64,000 bases of DNA from G963665185 sp049723905 (GCF_049723905.1 NZ_JBJKFD010000001.1:3658001-3722000); one strand, 5' to 3'; shown: positions 28,898-37,854, numbered from the stretch's first letter. The notes: generated from the sequence alone by a model not told the origin. Numbers and translations: made by a program.

Positions 28898-29820
28898 TGC
28901 CTCACCTCCTGCGCCGACGGCCCGTTTTGGCCGGTATGGCGCATGTACAGCGCTTCGAGGTTGGAAGCCTCGGAGCGGATTTCCTGAATTTTCCATCCCC
29001 GCCGCCACAGTTCGCCCCAGAGGTCGGAAACGTTTTCCGACCGGGTACCCACGCGCCACCAGCCGTTTTCGTGGCCCAGGACCGTGACCCCGTCCGGCAG
29101 GTTAGAGAGGTTTGGTTCGGCCTCCAGGCGCAGGCGGTGGCTCAATCCCCGGACCGTTTGCGACAGCAGTTCGCCTATGGCCCCCTCCACGCGGGTCCGG
29201 CCGCCCTCGATGATGCCGATGCGGTTGCACAACCGGTCCACGTCGTCCAGAAGATGGGTGCACAGGAGCACCCCGGCCGCGTTGGTCCGGGCATACTCCA
29301 CAAGCAGGTCGTGGACCTCGCGCCGCCCCTTGGGGTCGAGCCCGTTGGTCGGTTCGTCCAGGATGAGCAGCCGGGGGTGCGGCAACAGGGCCCTGGCCAC
29401 GGCCAGGCGCTGTCGCATACCACGGGAATAGGAGGCGATGGGTTGCCCCTTTTTCGCGGGCAGACCGACCCTTTCAAGGAGCGTGTTCAGCTCCCCGCCC
29501 GTCGGAACGATGTCGTAAAGGAGTGCGTACCAGCCGAGATAGTCGGGCGCGGTCATCCATTCGTAGAATCCGGCCTTTTCGGGCATGACGCCCACCTGCC
29601 GCCGGATGGGGATGGGGTTCTCCGCCGGGTCGCCGCCCAGAATCCTGACGTGGCCGCCGGAATAGGGGCGCAGCCCCAGCAGGGCGTATATGGTGGTGGA
29701 CTTCCCGGCGCCGTTGGGCCCGAGCAGGCCGTAGATGTCGCCGGATTCCAGATGCAGGTCGATGCCGTTGAGCACTTCCTTTCCGTCGATGCCCAACCGG
29801 GTGTTTTCCATTGTGATCAT
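28894..29820 (-). CDS. ABC transporter ATP-binding protein (NosF-like)
   Basis: The 308-residue ATPase has Walker A GPNGAGKST, the signature SYSRGMRQRLAVARAL, Walker B LLILDEPTNGLD and the switch histidine in LLCTHLL. A C-terminal extension of about 90 residues follows the core. It pairs with the ABC-2 permease downstream by a four-base overlap. GAGG lies nine bases before the ATG. Confidence 0.92.
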   Translation of the reverse strand: MITMENTRLGIDGKEVLNGIDLHLESGDIYGLLGPNGAGKSTTIYALLGLRPYSGGHVRILGGDPAENPIPIRRQVGVMPEKAGFYEWMTAPDYLGWYALLYDIVPTGGELNTLLERVGLPAKKGQPIASYSRGMRQRLAVARALLPHPRLLILDEPTNGLDPKGRREVHDLLVEYARTNAAGVLLCTHLLDDVDRLCNRIGIIEGGRTRVEGAIGELLSQTVRGLSHRLRLEAEPNLSNLPDGVTVLGHENGWWRVGTRSENVSDLWGELWRRGWKIQEIRSEASNLEALYMRHTGQNGPSAQEVRQ

Positions 29821-29901
29821 AGTAATTACCTCGCTGGACGACCGTGGATGCGTCCCGGCTCGCTCTGTAAGGAATATGGGCCGGGACGCGGGGGCGGGAG
29901 A

Positions 29902-30318
29902 TTATTCTTCGCTTTCGTGGCCTTCCCGTTCGTCATGTTCGCGGTCTTCGTCTTCATGGTCGTGCCGGTCGGCCTTGTCCTTGTGCAGGGCCAGCACCTT
30001 GCCCGACCCGGCGTCGATCTTCATGTCTGTGACGGTCTGGTCCTGGCCGACGACCTCGACGCTGTAGACCAGGAAGCCGTCCTCTTCGTCGAGTCCGGCC
30101 TTGAGGACCCGCCCCGGTACGGCGTTCACGGCGTCCTGCATGGCCTGGTTCAGGGAAATTTTGGCCATGTCCGGATACGCGGCCTCGGTTTGTTCGGGGA
30201 CCGGGATGGTCCCCCTGATGCGCTGTTCGTGTTCGGACTTGGCGAAACCCACGCCTACCGTGACCAGACCGATGATCATGGCTCCGCTTCCGATGATGGC
30301 TATCAATTGCTTTTTCAT
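29902..30318 (-). CDS. PepSY-domain exported protein
   Basis: The 138-residue protein has a signal peptide or membrane anchor (residues 5-26). A PepSY domain follows, with KISLNQAMQDAVNAVPGRVL and FLVYSVEVVGQDQTVTDMKIDAGSGKV as its parts. The C-terminal tail is rich in Glu, Asp and His (DRHDHEDEDREHDEREGHE). The tail could bind cations. GGAGG lies six bases before the ATG. It heads the leftward block that includes a two-component system, and PepSY proteins are often targets of such systems. Confidence 0.9.
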   Translation of the reverse strand: MKKQLIAIIGSGAMIIGLVTVGVGFAKSEHEQRIRGTIPVPEQTEAAYPDMAKISLNQAMQDAVNAVPGRVLKAGLDEEDGFLVYSVEVVGQDQTVTDMKIDAGSGKVLALHKDKADRHDHEDEDREHDEREGHESEE

Positions 30319-30590
30319 ATTGCCTCCTGTTGTCGATACGTTGTGGCAGTGGCGCCACCATGGCGGTGGCAAACCGTTCCTGCCGTTCGAGGTCAGAATA
30401 CGGAGGGAATCATGAAGGGAAGATGAAGGAAGATATGGGCCGATGTGGAAAAATAAATATCTGCATGGCATCGTGTTACGTTTGATCCCTTTCATTAAAT
30501 GAAATGAATCTTGTCGATGGCGTGTGTGAAAAAATGTGTAAAACCATTTTGGAAATAACCGAAAGTCATTTTGAATCACCAGAAATCGAC
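30319..30590. other. AT-rich intergenic region upstream of the PepSY-led block
   Basis: This segment should carry the leftward promoter for the PepSY gene. It contains a palindrome, TTTCATT-A-AATGAAA, at 30490-30504 that could be an operator. A GGCGCCACCATGGCGGTGGC-like dyad also lies around 30353-30370. No gene was recognised. Confidence 0.4.
30490..30504. promoter_or_regulatory. Candidate operator palindrome
   Basis: Perfect seven-base arms TTTCATT and AATGAAA are separated by one base, in the AT-rich region upstream of the PepSY gene. Only position and symmetry support it. Confidence 0.3.
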
Positions 30591-30642
30591 AAAAAGTAAG
30601 CCCCTGCCATATATGAAAAATACGGCAGGGGCTTACTTTTTA
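30591..30642. terminator. Bidirectional rho-independent terminator between divergent genes
   Basis: A perfect 18-base stem, AAAAAGTAAGCCCCTGCC paired with its complement, surrounds a 16-base loop. Runs of T follow on both strands. Genes on both sides point away from it (PepSY block leftward, recA rightward), so no visible gene is terminated by it. Confidence 0.85.
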
Positions 30643-30782
30643 AGAAACGTGGCGGGCACTTTTGTTCTTCCCGTAGTCCCTGCGTTTTGGGGCTTTCCGG
30701 GCCGGGAGTTCGCTGGCCTGTTGCCGGGCTATGGTCTATCTGGTAAGCAGGTTAACCCGATAACATTCTCGTGAGGTATTCC

Positions 30783-31871
30783 ATGGCCAAACGTCCGGCA
30801 CCCAACCCAGAAGACATGCGCCGCGAGGCGCTTTCCACCGCCCTGACCACCATTGAACGCAAATGGGGGCTGGGATCGGTAATGAAACTTGATGATTCCG
30901 CCCATGTGGCCATTCCCGTCATTCCCAGCGGTTCCATTGCCTTGGATCTTGCATTGGGAGTCGGCGGCGTGCCGCGTGGTAGAGTCATCGAAATTTACGG
31001 TCCGGAGTCCAGCGGCAAGACCACTCTGGCTTTGCACATTGTTGCCGAAGCCCAGAAAACAGGCGGAGCCGCCGCCTTCATCGACGCCGAGCATGCGCTG
31101 GATATCAAGTATGCCAGACGCCTGGGCGTACAGACCAACGATCTGCTCATTTCCCAGCCCGACTACGGCGAACAGGCCCTGGATATCGCCGATATGCTGG
31201 TGCGCTCGGGTGCCCTGGACGTCATCGTCATCGACTCGGTCGCCGCGCTCATTCCCCAGGCGGAACTGGAAGGCAACATGGGCGACATGCAGGTGGGCGG
31301 ACAGGCGCGGCTTATGTCCCACGCCCTGCGTAAACTCACCGGCTCCATCCATAAGTCCAACACCTCGGTCATCTTCATCAACCAGATCCGTATGAAGATC
31401 GGCACCATGGGCTACGGCAACCCGGAAACCACCTCCGGCGGCAATGCCCTCAAATTCTACGCCTCGGTGCGTATGGACATCCGCAAGATCCAGACCCTGA
31501 AAAATCAGGACGAGGTCTACGGCGGCAGAACCCGCGTGAAGGTGGTCAAGAACAAGGTTGCCCCGCCGTTCCGCGAGGCCCAGTTCGATATCCTCTACGG
31601 TGTGGGCATCTCCCGTCCCAGCGAATTGCTGGACATGGGTGTTGAGGCCAACATCGTGGACAAGTCCGGCGCGTGGTATTCCTATGGTTCGGAACGCCTG
31701 GGCCAGGGCAAGGAAAACGTGCGCAGCTTCCTGCTGGAAAATCCGGATATCATGGAGCAGATCGAGCACGACTTGATGGTCCACCTCGGCGTAATCGAAC
31801 CTCCCGCCGAGGAGAGCGTTGAAAACGCGGCCAAAGAAACTACCGACGTTGAAAAAGACGAGAAAGAATAG
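30783..31871 (+). CDS. recA: Recombinase A
   Basis: The 362-residue protein has Walker A GPESSGKTT, the DNA-binding loop with NMGDMQVGGQARLMS, and FINQIRMKIGTMGYGNPETT. It ends in an acidic tail. It forms filaments on single-stranded DNA for strand exchange and LexA cleavage. The ATG at 30783 has GAGGT seven bases upstream; an in-frame GTG four codons earlier is less likely. No typical SOS box was found upstream. alaS follows, as in many related genomes. Confidence 0.98.
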   Translation: MAKRPAPNPEDMRREALSTALTTIERKWGLGSVMKLDDSAHVAIPVIPSGSIALDLALGVGGVPRGRVIEIYGPESSGKTTLALHIVAEAQKTGGAAAFIDAEHALDIKYARRLGVQTNDLLISQPDYGEQALDIADMLVRSGALDVIVIDSVAALIPQAELEGNMGDMQVGGQARLMSHALRKLTGSIHKSNTSVIFINQIRMKIGTMGYGNPETTSGGNALKFYASVRMDIRKIQTLKNQDEVYGGRTRVKVVKNKVAPPFREAQFDILYGVGISRPSELLDMGVEANIVDKSGAWYSYGSERLGQGKENVRSFLLENPDIMEQIEHDLMVHLGVIEPPAEESVENAAKETTDVEKDEKE

Positions 31872-31972
31872 CCAGTACCAGTGGAACCGGGCCGAGTATG
31901 CCGCTACCCTGCCAAGTGTGGAGCGGGCGGTGGCCAACGCTCGCCTTTTCTGATTCGCAAAGGAGTCGTTTG

Positions 31973-34621
31973 ATGATTACCGCCAATGAGATTCGTAACA
32001 GATTTCTCGAGTTCTTCCAAAAGCAAGGTCACGAAATCGTCCGCAGTTCGCCGCTGGTTCCCAAGGATGACCCCAGCCTGTTCTTTACCAATGCGGGCAT
32101 GGTCCAGTTTAAAAAGACCTTTCTTGGGCAGGAAAAACGGCCCTACAAACGGGCGACCACATCCCAGAAGTGTTTGCGCATCAGCGGCAAGCACAACGAC
32201 CTGGAAAACGTGGGACGCACAGCGCGGCACCATACTTTTTTCGAAATGCTCGGCAACTTCAGCTTTGGCGATTACTTCAAGGCCGAAGCCATCCGCTTTG
32301 CCTGGACGTTCATTACCGAGGAACTCAAGCTGCCCAAGGACAAGCTCTACGTCACCATCTTCACGGATGATGACGAGGCCGAGCAACTTTGGCTGAGCGA
32401 AACCGACGTGGCGCCCGAACGCATCTACCGCCTGGGCGAGAAGGAAAACTTCTGGTCCATGGGCGACACAGGCCCCTGCGGCCCCTGCTCGGAAATCCAC
32501 ATCGACCAGGGCGAACACATGAGCTGCGGCCCCGGCTGCGGCCTGGGCAAGTGCGATTGCGATCGCTTTCTGGAAATCTGGAACCTCGTGTTCATGCAGT
32601 TCGACCAGATCGAACCCGGCAACCGCGTTCCCCTGCCGCGTCCCAGCATTGATACGGGCATGGGGCTGGAACGCATAGCCGCTGTCTGCCAGGGCGTGTT
32701 TTCCAACTACGATACCGACCTGTTCCAGGAAATCATCCAGTTCACCGCCAAGATGGCCGGGGTGAAGTACAAGGAAGAGAACGACGACGTGGACACCGCC
32801 CTGCGGGTCATTGCCGACCACTCCCGGGCCGCGACCTTCCTGCTGGCCGACGGCGTGATGCCCTCCAACGAAGGCCGGGGCTACGAACTGCGCCGCCTCA
32901 TCCGCCGCGCTCTGCGTTTCGGCAACCTCATCGGCCAGAAGGACGCCTTCCTGTACCGCGTGTGCGATACCGTCATCGGCGCCATGGGTGATGCCTACCC
33001 GGAAATCGTGGACAAAAAGGAATTCATCCTGAGCAACGTCCGCGAAGAAGAGGAACGCTTCGGACGCACTCTGGTAAAGGGCTTGGAAAAGCTGACCGAA
33101 GAGCTGGACCGCATGGTCGAGGCCAAGGAAAAGGTTGTTTCCGGCGAGTTTACTTTCAAATTGTACGACACTTTTGGTTTTCCTCTGGATATCGTCCGCG
33201 ACGTGGCCGAGAAAAAAGGTTTTCCCGTGGACGAGCCCGGTTTCAATACCTGCATGGAAGAACAGCGTCAGCGCGCCAAGGCCAACTGGAAAGGCAGCGG
33301 CGAAATCGATCTGGGCGCCCAGTTCAAGGCCCTGCTGGAAGCCGGTGTGACCAGCACCTTTGTGGGCTACGACAGCCTGAAAGCGGAAAGCAAAATCCTT
33401 TCCCTCATCGATGAGGAAGGAAATTCCGTGGACAAACTGGCTCAGGGCCAGGGCGGTTTTGCCGTGTGCGCTGTTACTCCGTTTTACGGGGAATCCGGCG
33501 GACAGGCAGGCGACAAGGGGCAGATTTTCAGCATGACCGGCAGCGCCGATGTGCTGGATGCGCTCAAGCCCGCGTCCACCCTGACCATGCACAAGATATT
33601 CGTGAACGAAGGCGATCTGGCCAAGGGCCAGGACGCCACCCTGGAAGTGGATGAGGAATTGCGCACGGCCTCGGCCCGCAACCACACCACCACCCACCTG
33701 CTGCACGCCGCATTGCGCCAGGTTTTGGGCGCGCACGTCAACCAGGCCGGTTCCCTGGTGGGCCCGGACAGGCTGCGTTTCGACTTCTCCAACAATTCGC
33801 CCATGACCGACGAGCAGATTCTGGCTGTCGAGGAACTGGTCAACAAGTCCATCATGGCCGACGCGCCCGTGGACTGCCAGATCATGAGCCACGACGCGGC
33901 CATGGAAAAAGGCGCAACCGCGCTGTTCGGCGAAAAGTACGGCGACGAGGTTCGTGTGGTGGAAGTTCCCGGATTTTCCATGGAACTCTGCGGCGGTACG
34001 CATCTGGCCCGCACCGGGCAGGCCGGTTCCTTCACCATCTTTTCGGAAACCGGCGTTGCTGCCGGTGTGCGCCGCATCGAGGCTGCCACGGGTGCAAACG
34101 CCATGGCCGCTTTCCAGGCACAGCGCGCCGAGCTGGACTCCACAGCCAAGCTGCTCAAGTCCAAGCCGTCCGAAGTGAGCGACAAGGTCAAGGCCCTGCA
34201 GAAAGAGGTCAAGGCCCAGCTCAAGGAAATCGAAAAGCTGCAGGCCCGGCTCCTTTCCGGCGAAAGCCGCAGCCTGATGGACGAGGTGGAGGAGATCGGC
34301 GGTATCAAGGTGTTGGCCGTCAAGGTGGACGTGCCCAGCGTGAAGGTGCTGCGCGAACAGATGGATGACATCCGCTCCAAGATGTCCTCCGGCGTCGCAC
34401 TGCTGGCCGCACCCCAGGACGGCGGCAAGGTCATGCTCATCATGGCCGTGTCCAAGGACCTGCACGACCGCTTCACCGCGCCCGGCCTGATCCGCGAAAT
34501 CGTCACCGAAGTGGGCGGCACGGGCGGCGGCGGTCGTCCCGACCTGGCACAGACCGGTGGCTCGGACAGCAACGGCATTCCCAAGGCCATTGCCAAGCTC
34601 AAGGCCATCATCAAGGGCTAA
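31973..34621 (+). CDS. alaS: Alanyl-tRNA synthetase
   Basis: The 882-residue enzyme is full length. The class II catalytic core spans residues 1-250, with the FFTNAGMVQFK and RPSIDTGMGLERI motifs. The editing domain has HTTTHLLHAALR and the CGGTHLARTG zinc motif. A C-terminal coiled coil and a glycine-rich C-Ala domain (GGTGGGGRPDLAQTGG) complete it. AAAGGAG precedes the ATG. It lies 101 bases after recA and may be read with it or from its own promoter. Confidence 0.98.
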   Translation: MITANEIRNRFLEFFQKQGHEIVRSSPLVPKDDPSLFFTNAGMVQFKKTFLGQEKRPYKRATTSQKCLRISGKHNDLENVGRTARHHTFFEMLGNFSFGDYFKAEAIRFAWTFITEELKLPKDKLYVTIFTDDDEAEQLWLSETDVAPERIYRLGEKENFWSMGDTGPCGPCSEIHIDQGEHMSCGPGCGLGKCDCDRFLEIWNLVFMQFDQIEPGNRVPLPRPSIDTGMGLERIAAVCQGVFSNYDTDLFQEIIQFTAKMAGVKYKEENDDVDTALRVIADHSRAATFLLADGVMPSNEGRGYELRRLIRRALRFGNLIGQKDAFLYRVCDTVIGAMGDAYPEIVDKKEFILSNVREEEERFGRTLVKGLEKLTEELDRMVEAKEKVVSGEFTFKLYDTFGFPLDIVRDVAEKKGFPVDEPGFNTCMEEQRQRAKANWKGSGEIDLGAQFKALLEAGVTSTFVGYDSLKAESKILSLIDEEGNSVDKLAQGQGGFAVCAVTPFYGESGGQAGDKGQIFSMTGSADVLDALKPASTLTMHKIFVNEGDLAKGQDATLEVDEELRTASARNHTTTHLLHAALRQVLGAHVNQAGSLVGPDRLRFDFSNNSPMTDEQILAVEELVNKSIMADAPVDCQIMSHDAAMEKGATALFGEKYGDEVRVVEVPGFSMELCGGTHLARTGQAGSFTIFSETGVAAGVRRIEAATGANAMAAFQAQRAELDSTAKLLKSKPSEVSDKVKALQKEVKAQLKEIEKLQARLLSGESRSLMDEVEEIGGIKVLAVKVDVPSVKVLREQMDDIRSKMSSGVALLAAPQDGGKVMLIMAVSKDLHDRFTAPGLIREIVTEVGGTGGGGRPDLAQTGGSDSNGIPKAIAKLKAIIKG

Positions 34622-34654
34622 CCCGTAAGGGCTGGTCACTGGAAGAAATCACCC

Positions 34655-34688
34655 GGGGGAAGGATTCGTACCTTCCCCCTTTTTTTTA
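34655..34688 (+). terminator. Rho-independent terminator of alaS
   Basis: GGGGGAAGG and CCTTCCCCC form the stem around ATTCGTA, followed by eight T, 34 bases after the alaS stop. Confidence 0.9.
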
Positions 34689-34730
34689 CCGCGAAGGACG
34701 GTGCAGCCATGGCTGGGCCTCCAGCGGCCA

Positions 34731-34853
34731 GAGGCGCTGCCTCTGAACTCCGCCGGGGGAGCAGTGCTCCCCCGGACCCCCTATTCTCCATTGCGCATTT
34801 TCCACGCAGCAGGGGAGCAAAGCTCCCCTGCTGCGTGGAAAATGCGCAATGGA
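34731..34853. repeat. Modular palindromic element, copy 1
   Basis: The head, GAGGCGCTGCCTCTGAACTC, leads into an 11-1-11 hairpin, CCGGGGGAGCA-g-TGCTCCCCCGG (34753-34775), then CCCC. Eleven bases further on comes a perfect 32-base inverted repeat with a three-base loop (arms 34787-34818 and 34822-34853). The head and first hairpin match the second copy at 60831-60872 in order and geometry. Such structures can extrude as cruciforms or act as RNA hairpins. No coding function is seen. Confidence 0.75.
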
Positions 34854-34860
34854 AACGGCC

Positions 34861-34942
34861 CAGGCTGCCGAGAAAAGTCCTAGAGCTGTGTTGTTGCGAA
34901 AACGCCTTGCTCTAGGACTTTTCTCGGCAGCCTGTTTTTTTT
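34861..34942 (+). terminator. Very long hairpin with T-tract
   Basis: Perfect 26-base arms (34861-34886 and 34909-34934) begin CAGGCTGCCGAGAAAAG and enclose a 22-base loop. Eight T follow. It has the form of a terminator but lies 173 bases beyond the alaS terminator with no gene in between. Its AGGCTGC end is shared with the element at 12892-13014. Confidence 0.65.
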
Positions 34943-35013
34943 GAGCCGTTACGCAATTGATAGAATCCTCCCTTTCCCCCAATAATAAAAGTTTTAGGAA
35001 AAGGAGGGGGTGT

Positions 35014-35056
35014 GGGGGAGGAAATAACCCTTTTTCAAAAGGGTTTTTCCTCCCCC
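35014..35056 (-). terminator. Terminator of the PEP-synthase-like gene
   Basis: On the minus strand GGGGGAGGAAAAACCCTTTT pairs with AAAAAGGGTTATTTCCTCCC and further Cs, with a small bulge. It starts ten bases after the stop at 35066 and is followed by T-rich sequence. Confidence 0.75.
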
Positions 35057-35065
35057 GCGCTTCTC

Positions 35066-37705
35066 TTAATTCACTTCTTTCTTTTCTTCCTCAGCAGCCA
35101 GCAATCCCTGGATATCTTTATCCATTTTGTTGCGGTAGTTGGCAACGGATGTGCTGTCTTTCATAATCATATCGAGTTGGCGGGTATGGGTGATGAGATA
35201 GCCGAGGACTTTGAGGCGCTGCAGCATGTAGGCTTGTTCAAAGCCTTCCAGCCGGGCGAGTGCGTTGTCTTCGCGCAGTATGGTGGCGAAGCCGAGGTCT
35301 TCGAGTATGGAGGCGACAAACTCCACGCGGCGTCTGCGGCGGTCGAAGTCTGCCGCTCCGCCCTGAAAGCGGAAGGTGGCGTAGTTTTCCGTGGGGCGCT
35401 CGCCTATGAGGCTTTCCACGGAGCAGAAATGGTAGCCGAAGCGCGACTGCAGGCTGCAGAAGTTGCGTGAGATCATAAAGTAGTTGCGCGAGGTAAAGGA
35501 CGAGCCTGCCGCGGGTTCCAGATGAGGGTTGATGGTGGATTCGAGCAGCACGGACATGAAGCCGCGCGCGTTGATGGCTGGGGGCCCGTCCCAGGGGATG
35601 GCGACCATGCCGTCCCAGAGCGAGAGCATGGGCAGGGAAGTGATGTTGAAGAGGCGGACAAGTCCGTCTTTTTTTTCGTCCTCTTCCGGGGTGAATCCGT
35701 CGTCCAGATTGATAATCCAGAACTGCATGGGGTTTTCCACAAAAAGCTGCCGTGCCGAGTGCTTGGGAAAGCGGCAGTTGCGGCCCACGCTAAACATCTC
35801 CAGCACGGATTTTTCGTGGCAGAAGCGTGTGATGTCGTGCAGGGTCTGGCAGTGCATGGGCCGAAAATCAGCGGATTCCGGGTTCAGCAGGTTGAGCGGC
35901 GTGATGTGCTCCATGGCGCCTTCCAGGGCCGTGTGCACCGGGCTGCCCTGCATGAGATGCGGCTTGGGTCGTGACGCCGCGGCAATGATGTTTTCATCAC
36001 AGCCGTCCAGCACGCGTGCGGCGTCGGCATCCACGGTCACTTCCTGATCCAGCCGCAGAGTGGAGAGGGCGTCGCCCAGACCGAATACGGCGGGCACGCC
36101 GAATTCCCGGGCCACACTGGCAAGATGGCCGGTGATGCAGCCGCGTTCGCAGAGCAGGGCGGCGGCCCGGTCCAGAAGCGAGGCCAGCTTGGGTGTGGCC
36201 TGGTCGGTCACCAGGACCGCGCCTTTGGGAAAGGTAAGCTGGTCCATGCTCTTGCGTACCATGCGCACAGGTCCGCAGGCGGCTCCGGGGCTTGCCGTAA
36301 TGCCTTTTTCCAGCAAGATGGGGCGGGAGGGTGCGACTTCCTCGAAAGAACGCGAGCGGCGCAGCAGCGGGCGGCATTGCAGCAGGTAGAGGTTGCCGCT
36401 GGGGCCGAAGGCCCATTCAATATCCTGGGCCGACTTGAAATGGTGTTCCAGAGTCAGGGCCAGACGGGCCACCTGGCGTATCTGGTCGTCGTCCAGGGAG
36501 GGCTGGTTCACCTTGTCCTCGGTCACGACTTCGCGGCACAGTCCTTCTTCGGGAAAGCAGCAGAACTGCTTGTCCTTGCGCACCACCCGGCGGTCCAGAA
36601 TATAGAGTTCGCCCGAGGCCGAAGCCTGCCGGTCCACCACGAACTGGTCCGTGTCCACGCTGCCGTCCACCACGGCCTTGGGCAGGCCCCATACCGAATT
36701 GACCAGCACGGCGTTGTCCACCGCATCCACGGGGCTTGCAGAGTAGGCCACTCCGCCGCTGACCGCCTGGATCATGTGCATGCAGCCCACGCACATGGCC
36801 ACGTCGCGGTCCAGGATGCCGCGGTTCATGCGGTAGGTCATGCCCGGCACGCCGTACTTGCTGGCGACAACTTCCTTGTAGGCATCCAGAAGACTGTCCG
36901 GCCCCACGTTGAGAATGGACTGGTATTGTCCGGCAAAGGAGGCGTCTGCGCTGTCCTCGCCCAGGGCGCTGGAGCGCATGGCGACGTGATGGTGGCTGCT
37001 TTGGCTGACTAGGGCGTGGTAGCGCTGCATCATCTCCTCGGCCAGGTCGGGCGGAACTTCGGTGCTCATTATGAGCTGGCGCAGCTGGGTGCTGAGCCGG
37101 ACCATGGAGTCTGCAGAGTCTTTTTCGCAGGTCTGGATACAGCGTTGGATTTCCGGTTCCAGCTCGTTGTGTTCGATGAAACGGTAGTAGGCCGCAGCCG
37201 TGATGACGAAGCCGTGCGGGGTGCGCAGTCCCAGCGCGGTTCTGGCCTCGCCCAGGGTGGCCATTTTACTGCCCGTAAGCGGCGCGTGCGAGGCGTTCAT
37301 CTCGCGGAAAGGTATGGTGAGGGGCCCTTCGGCGTGGATTGCCTCCGGGCTGGTGTACGGGGTTATCTGGGCCTGGATTTCCTTGAACCGCGCCATGAGG
37401 TTGGGATATTTGTCCGGCGCGAGTTCGTTGAGCTGGCGGATGATCTGGAACACCTGGGCGGCCACGCCCGTTACCTGGTTGCGGACAAAGGACATGCCGA
37501 AAGGAGCCAGCCCCTTGCGTGCCTCTTCCATGGCGGCCATGTATTCCAGAGCCTTGTTGTTGGCGGCCAGCAGCAGGCGGAAGTGGTGGTAGCGGGCTTT
37601 GAACGCCGCCCGGAGCGACTCTGCGGATTCCGTTGGTTCGTCGTTGTTATCCGCATCGCTCGGGCTAAAGAGCCATTTTATCCATTCCAGCAGTTTCAGG
37701 CCCAT
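35066..37705 (-). CDS. PEP/pyruvate-binding protein, PEP-synthase-like with atypical C-terminus
   Basis: The 879-residue protein has a helical N-terminus. An ATP-grasp PEP/pyruvate-binding domain follows (about residues 145-450, with AMRSSALGEDSADASFAGQY and DIEWAFGPSGNLYLLQCRP). The phosphohistidine domain is intact, with H527 in CITGHLASVAREFGVPAVFG. The usual C-terminal PEP-utilising TIM barrel is not recognisable; residues 570-879 are unlike it. It may phosphorylate a partner or carry out only the first half of the PEP synthase reaction. GGAG precedes the ATG. It is separated from the TauE cluster by a hairpin. Confidence 0.8.
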   Translation of the reverse strand: MGLKLLEWIKWLFSPSDADNNDEPTESAESLRAAFKARYHHFRLLLAANNKALEYMAAMEEARKGLAPFGMSFVRNQVTGVAAQVFQIIRQLNELAPDKYPNLMARFKEIQAQITPYTSPEAIHAEGPLTIPFREMNASHAPLTGSKMATLGEARTALGLRTPHGFVITAAAYYRFIEHNELEPEIQRCIQTCEKDSADSMVRLSTQLRQLIMSTEVPPDLAEEMMQRYHALVSQSSHHHVAMRSSALGEDSADASFAGQYQSILNVGPDSLLDAYKEVVASKYGVPGMTYRMNRGILDRDVAMCVGCMHMIQAVSGGVAYSASPVDAVDNAVLVNSVWGLPKAVVDGSVDTDQFVVDRQASASGELYILDRRVVRKDKQFCCFPEEGLCREVVTEDKVNQPSLDDDQIRQVARLALTLEHHFKSAQDIEWAFGPSGNLYLLQCRPLLRRSRSFEEVAPSRPILLEKGITASPGAACGPVRMVRKSMDQLTFPKGAVLVTDQATPKLASLLDRAAALLCERGCITGHLASVAREFGVPAVFGLGDALSTLRLDQEVTVDADAARVLDGCDENIIAAASRPKPHLMQGSPVHTALEGAMEHITPLNLLNPESADFRPMHCQTLHDITRFCHEKSVLEMFSVGRNCRFPKHSARQLFVENPMQFWIINLDDGFTPEEDEKKDGLVRLFNITSLPMLSLWDGMVAIPWDGPPAINARGFMSVLLESTINPHLEPAAGSSFTSRNYFMISRNFCSLQSRFGYHFCSVESLIGERPTENYATFRFQGGAADFDRRRRRVEFVASILEDLGFATILREDNALARLEGFEQAYMLQRLKVLGYLITHTRQLDMIMKDSTSVANYRNKMDKDIQGLLAAEEEKKEVN

Positions 37706-37823
37706 GAGGTCTCCAGATATCGGTTGCAGTCCGCATGCGCGCATTGGGTGTTTGCCGGAAGATGCGCGGACAGGGAGTGGAACCGGAGCAACTGCAAGGT
37801 CCAACAGGACAGCCTGCCTGCAA

Positions 37824-37854
37824 CTGCGCGGTCCGGACGCTCCGGACCACGCAG
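37824..37854 (-). terminator. Hairpin between the TauE cluster and the PEP-synthase-like gene
   Basis: CTGCG-GGTCCGGA and TCCGGACC-CGCAG form a 13-base stem with one mismatch and a three-base loop. There is no T-tract, so termination would be partial or depend on rho. Confidence 0.45.

Noticed and set aside
30640..30782. LexA/SOS box upstream of recA
   Set aside because: No CTGT-N8-ACAG or other clear dyad was found in the region.
31904..34639. 911-codon leftward frame opposite alaS
   Set aside because: It mirrors alaS codon by codon and has no recognisable domain; alaS is certain.
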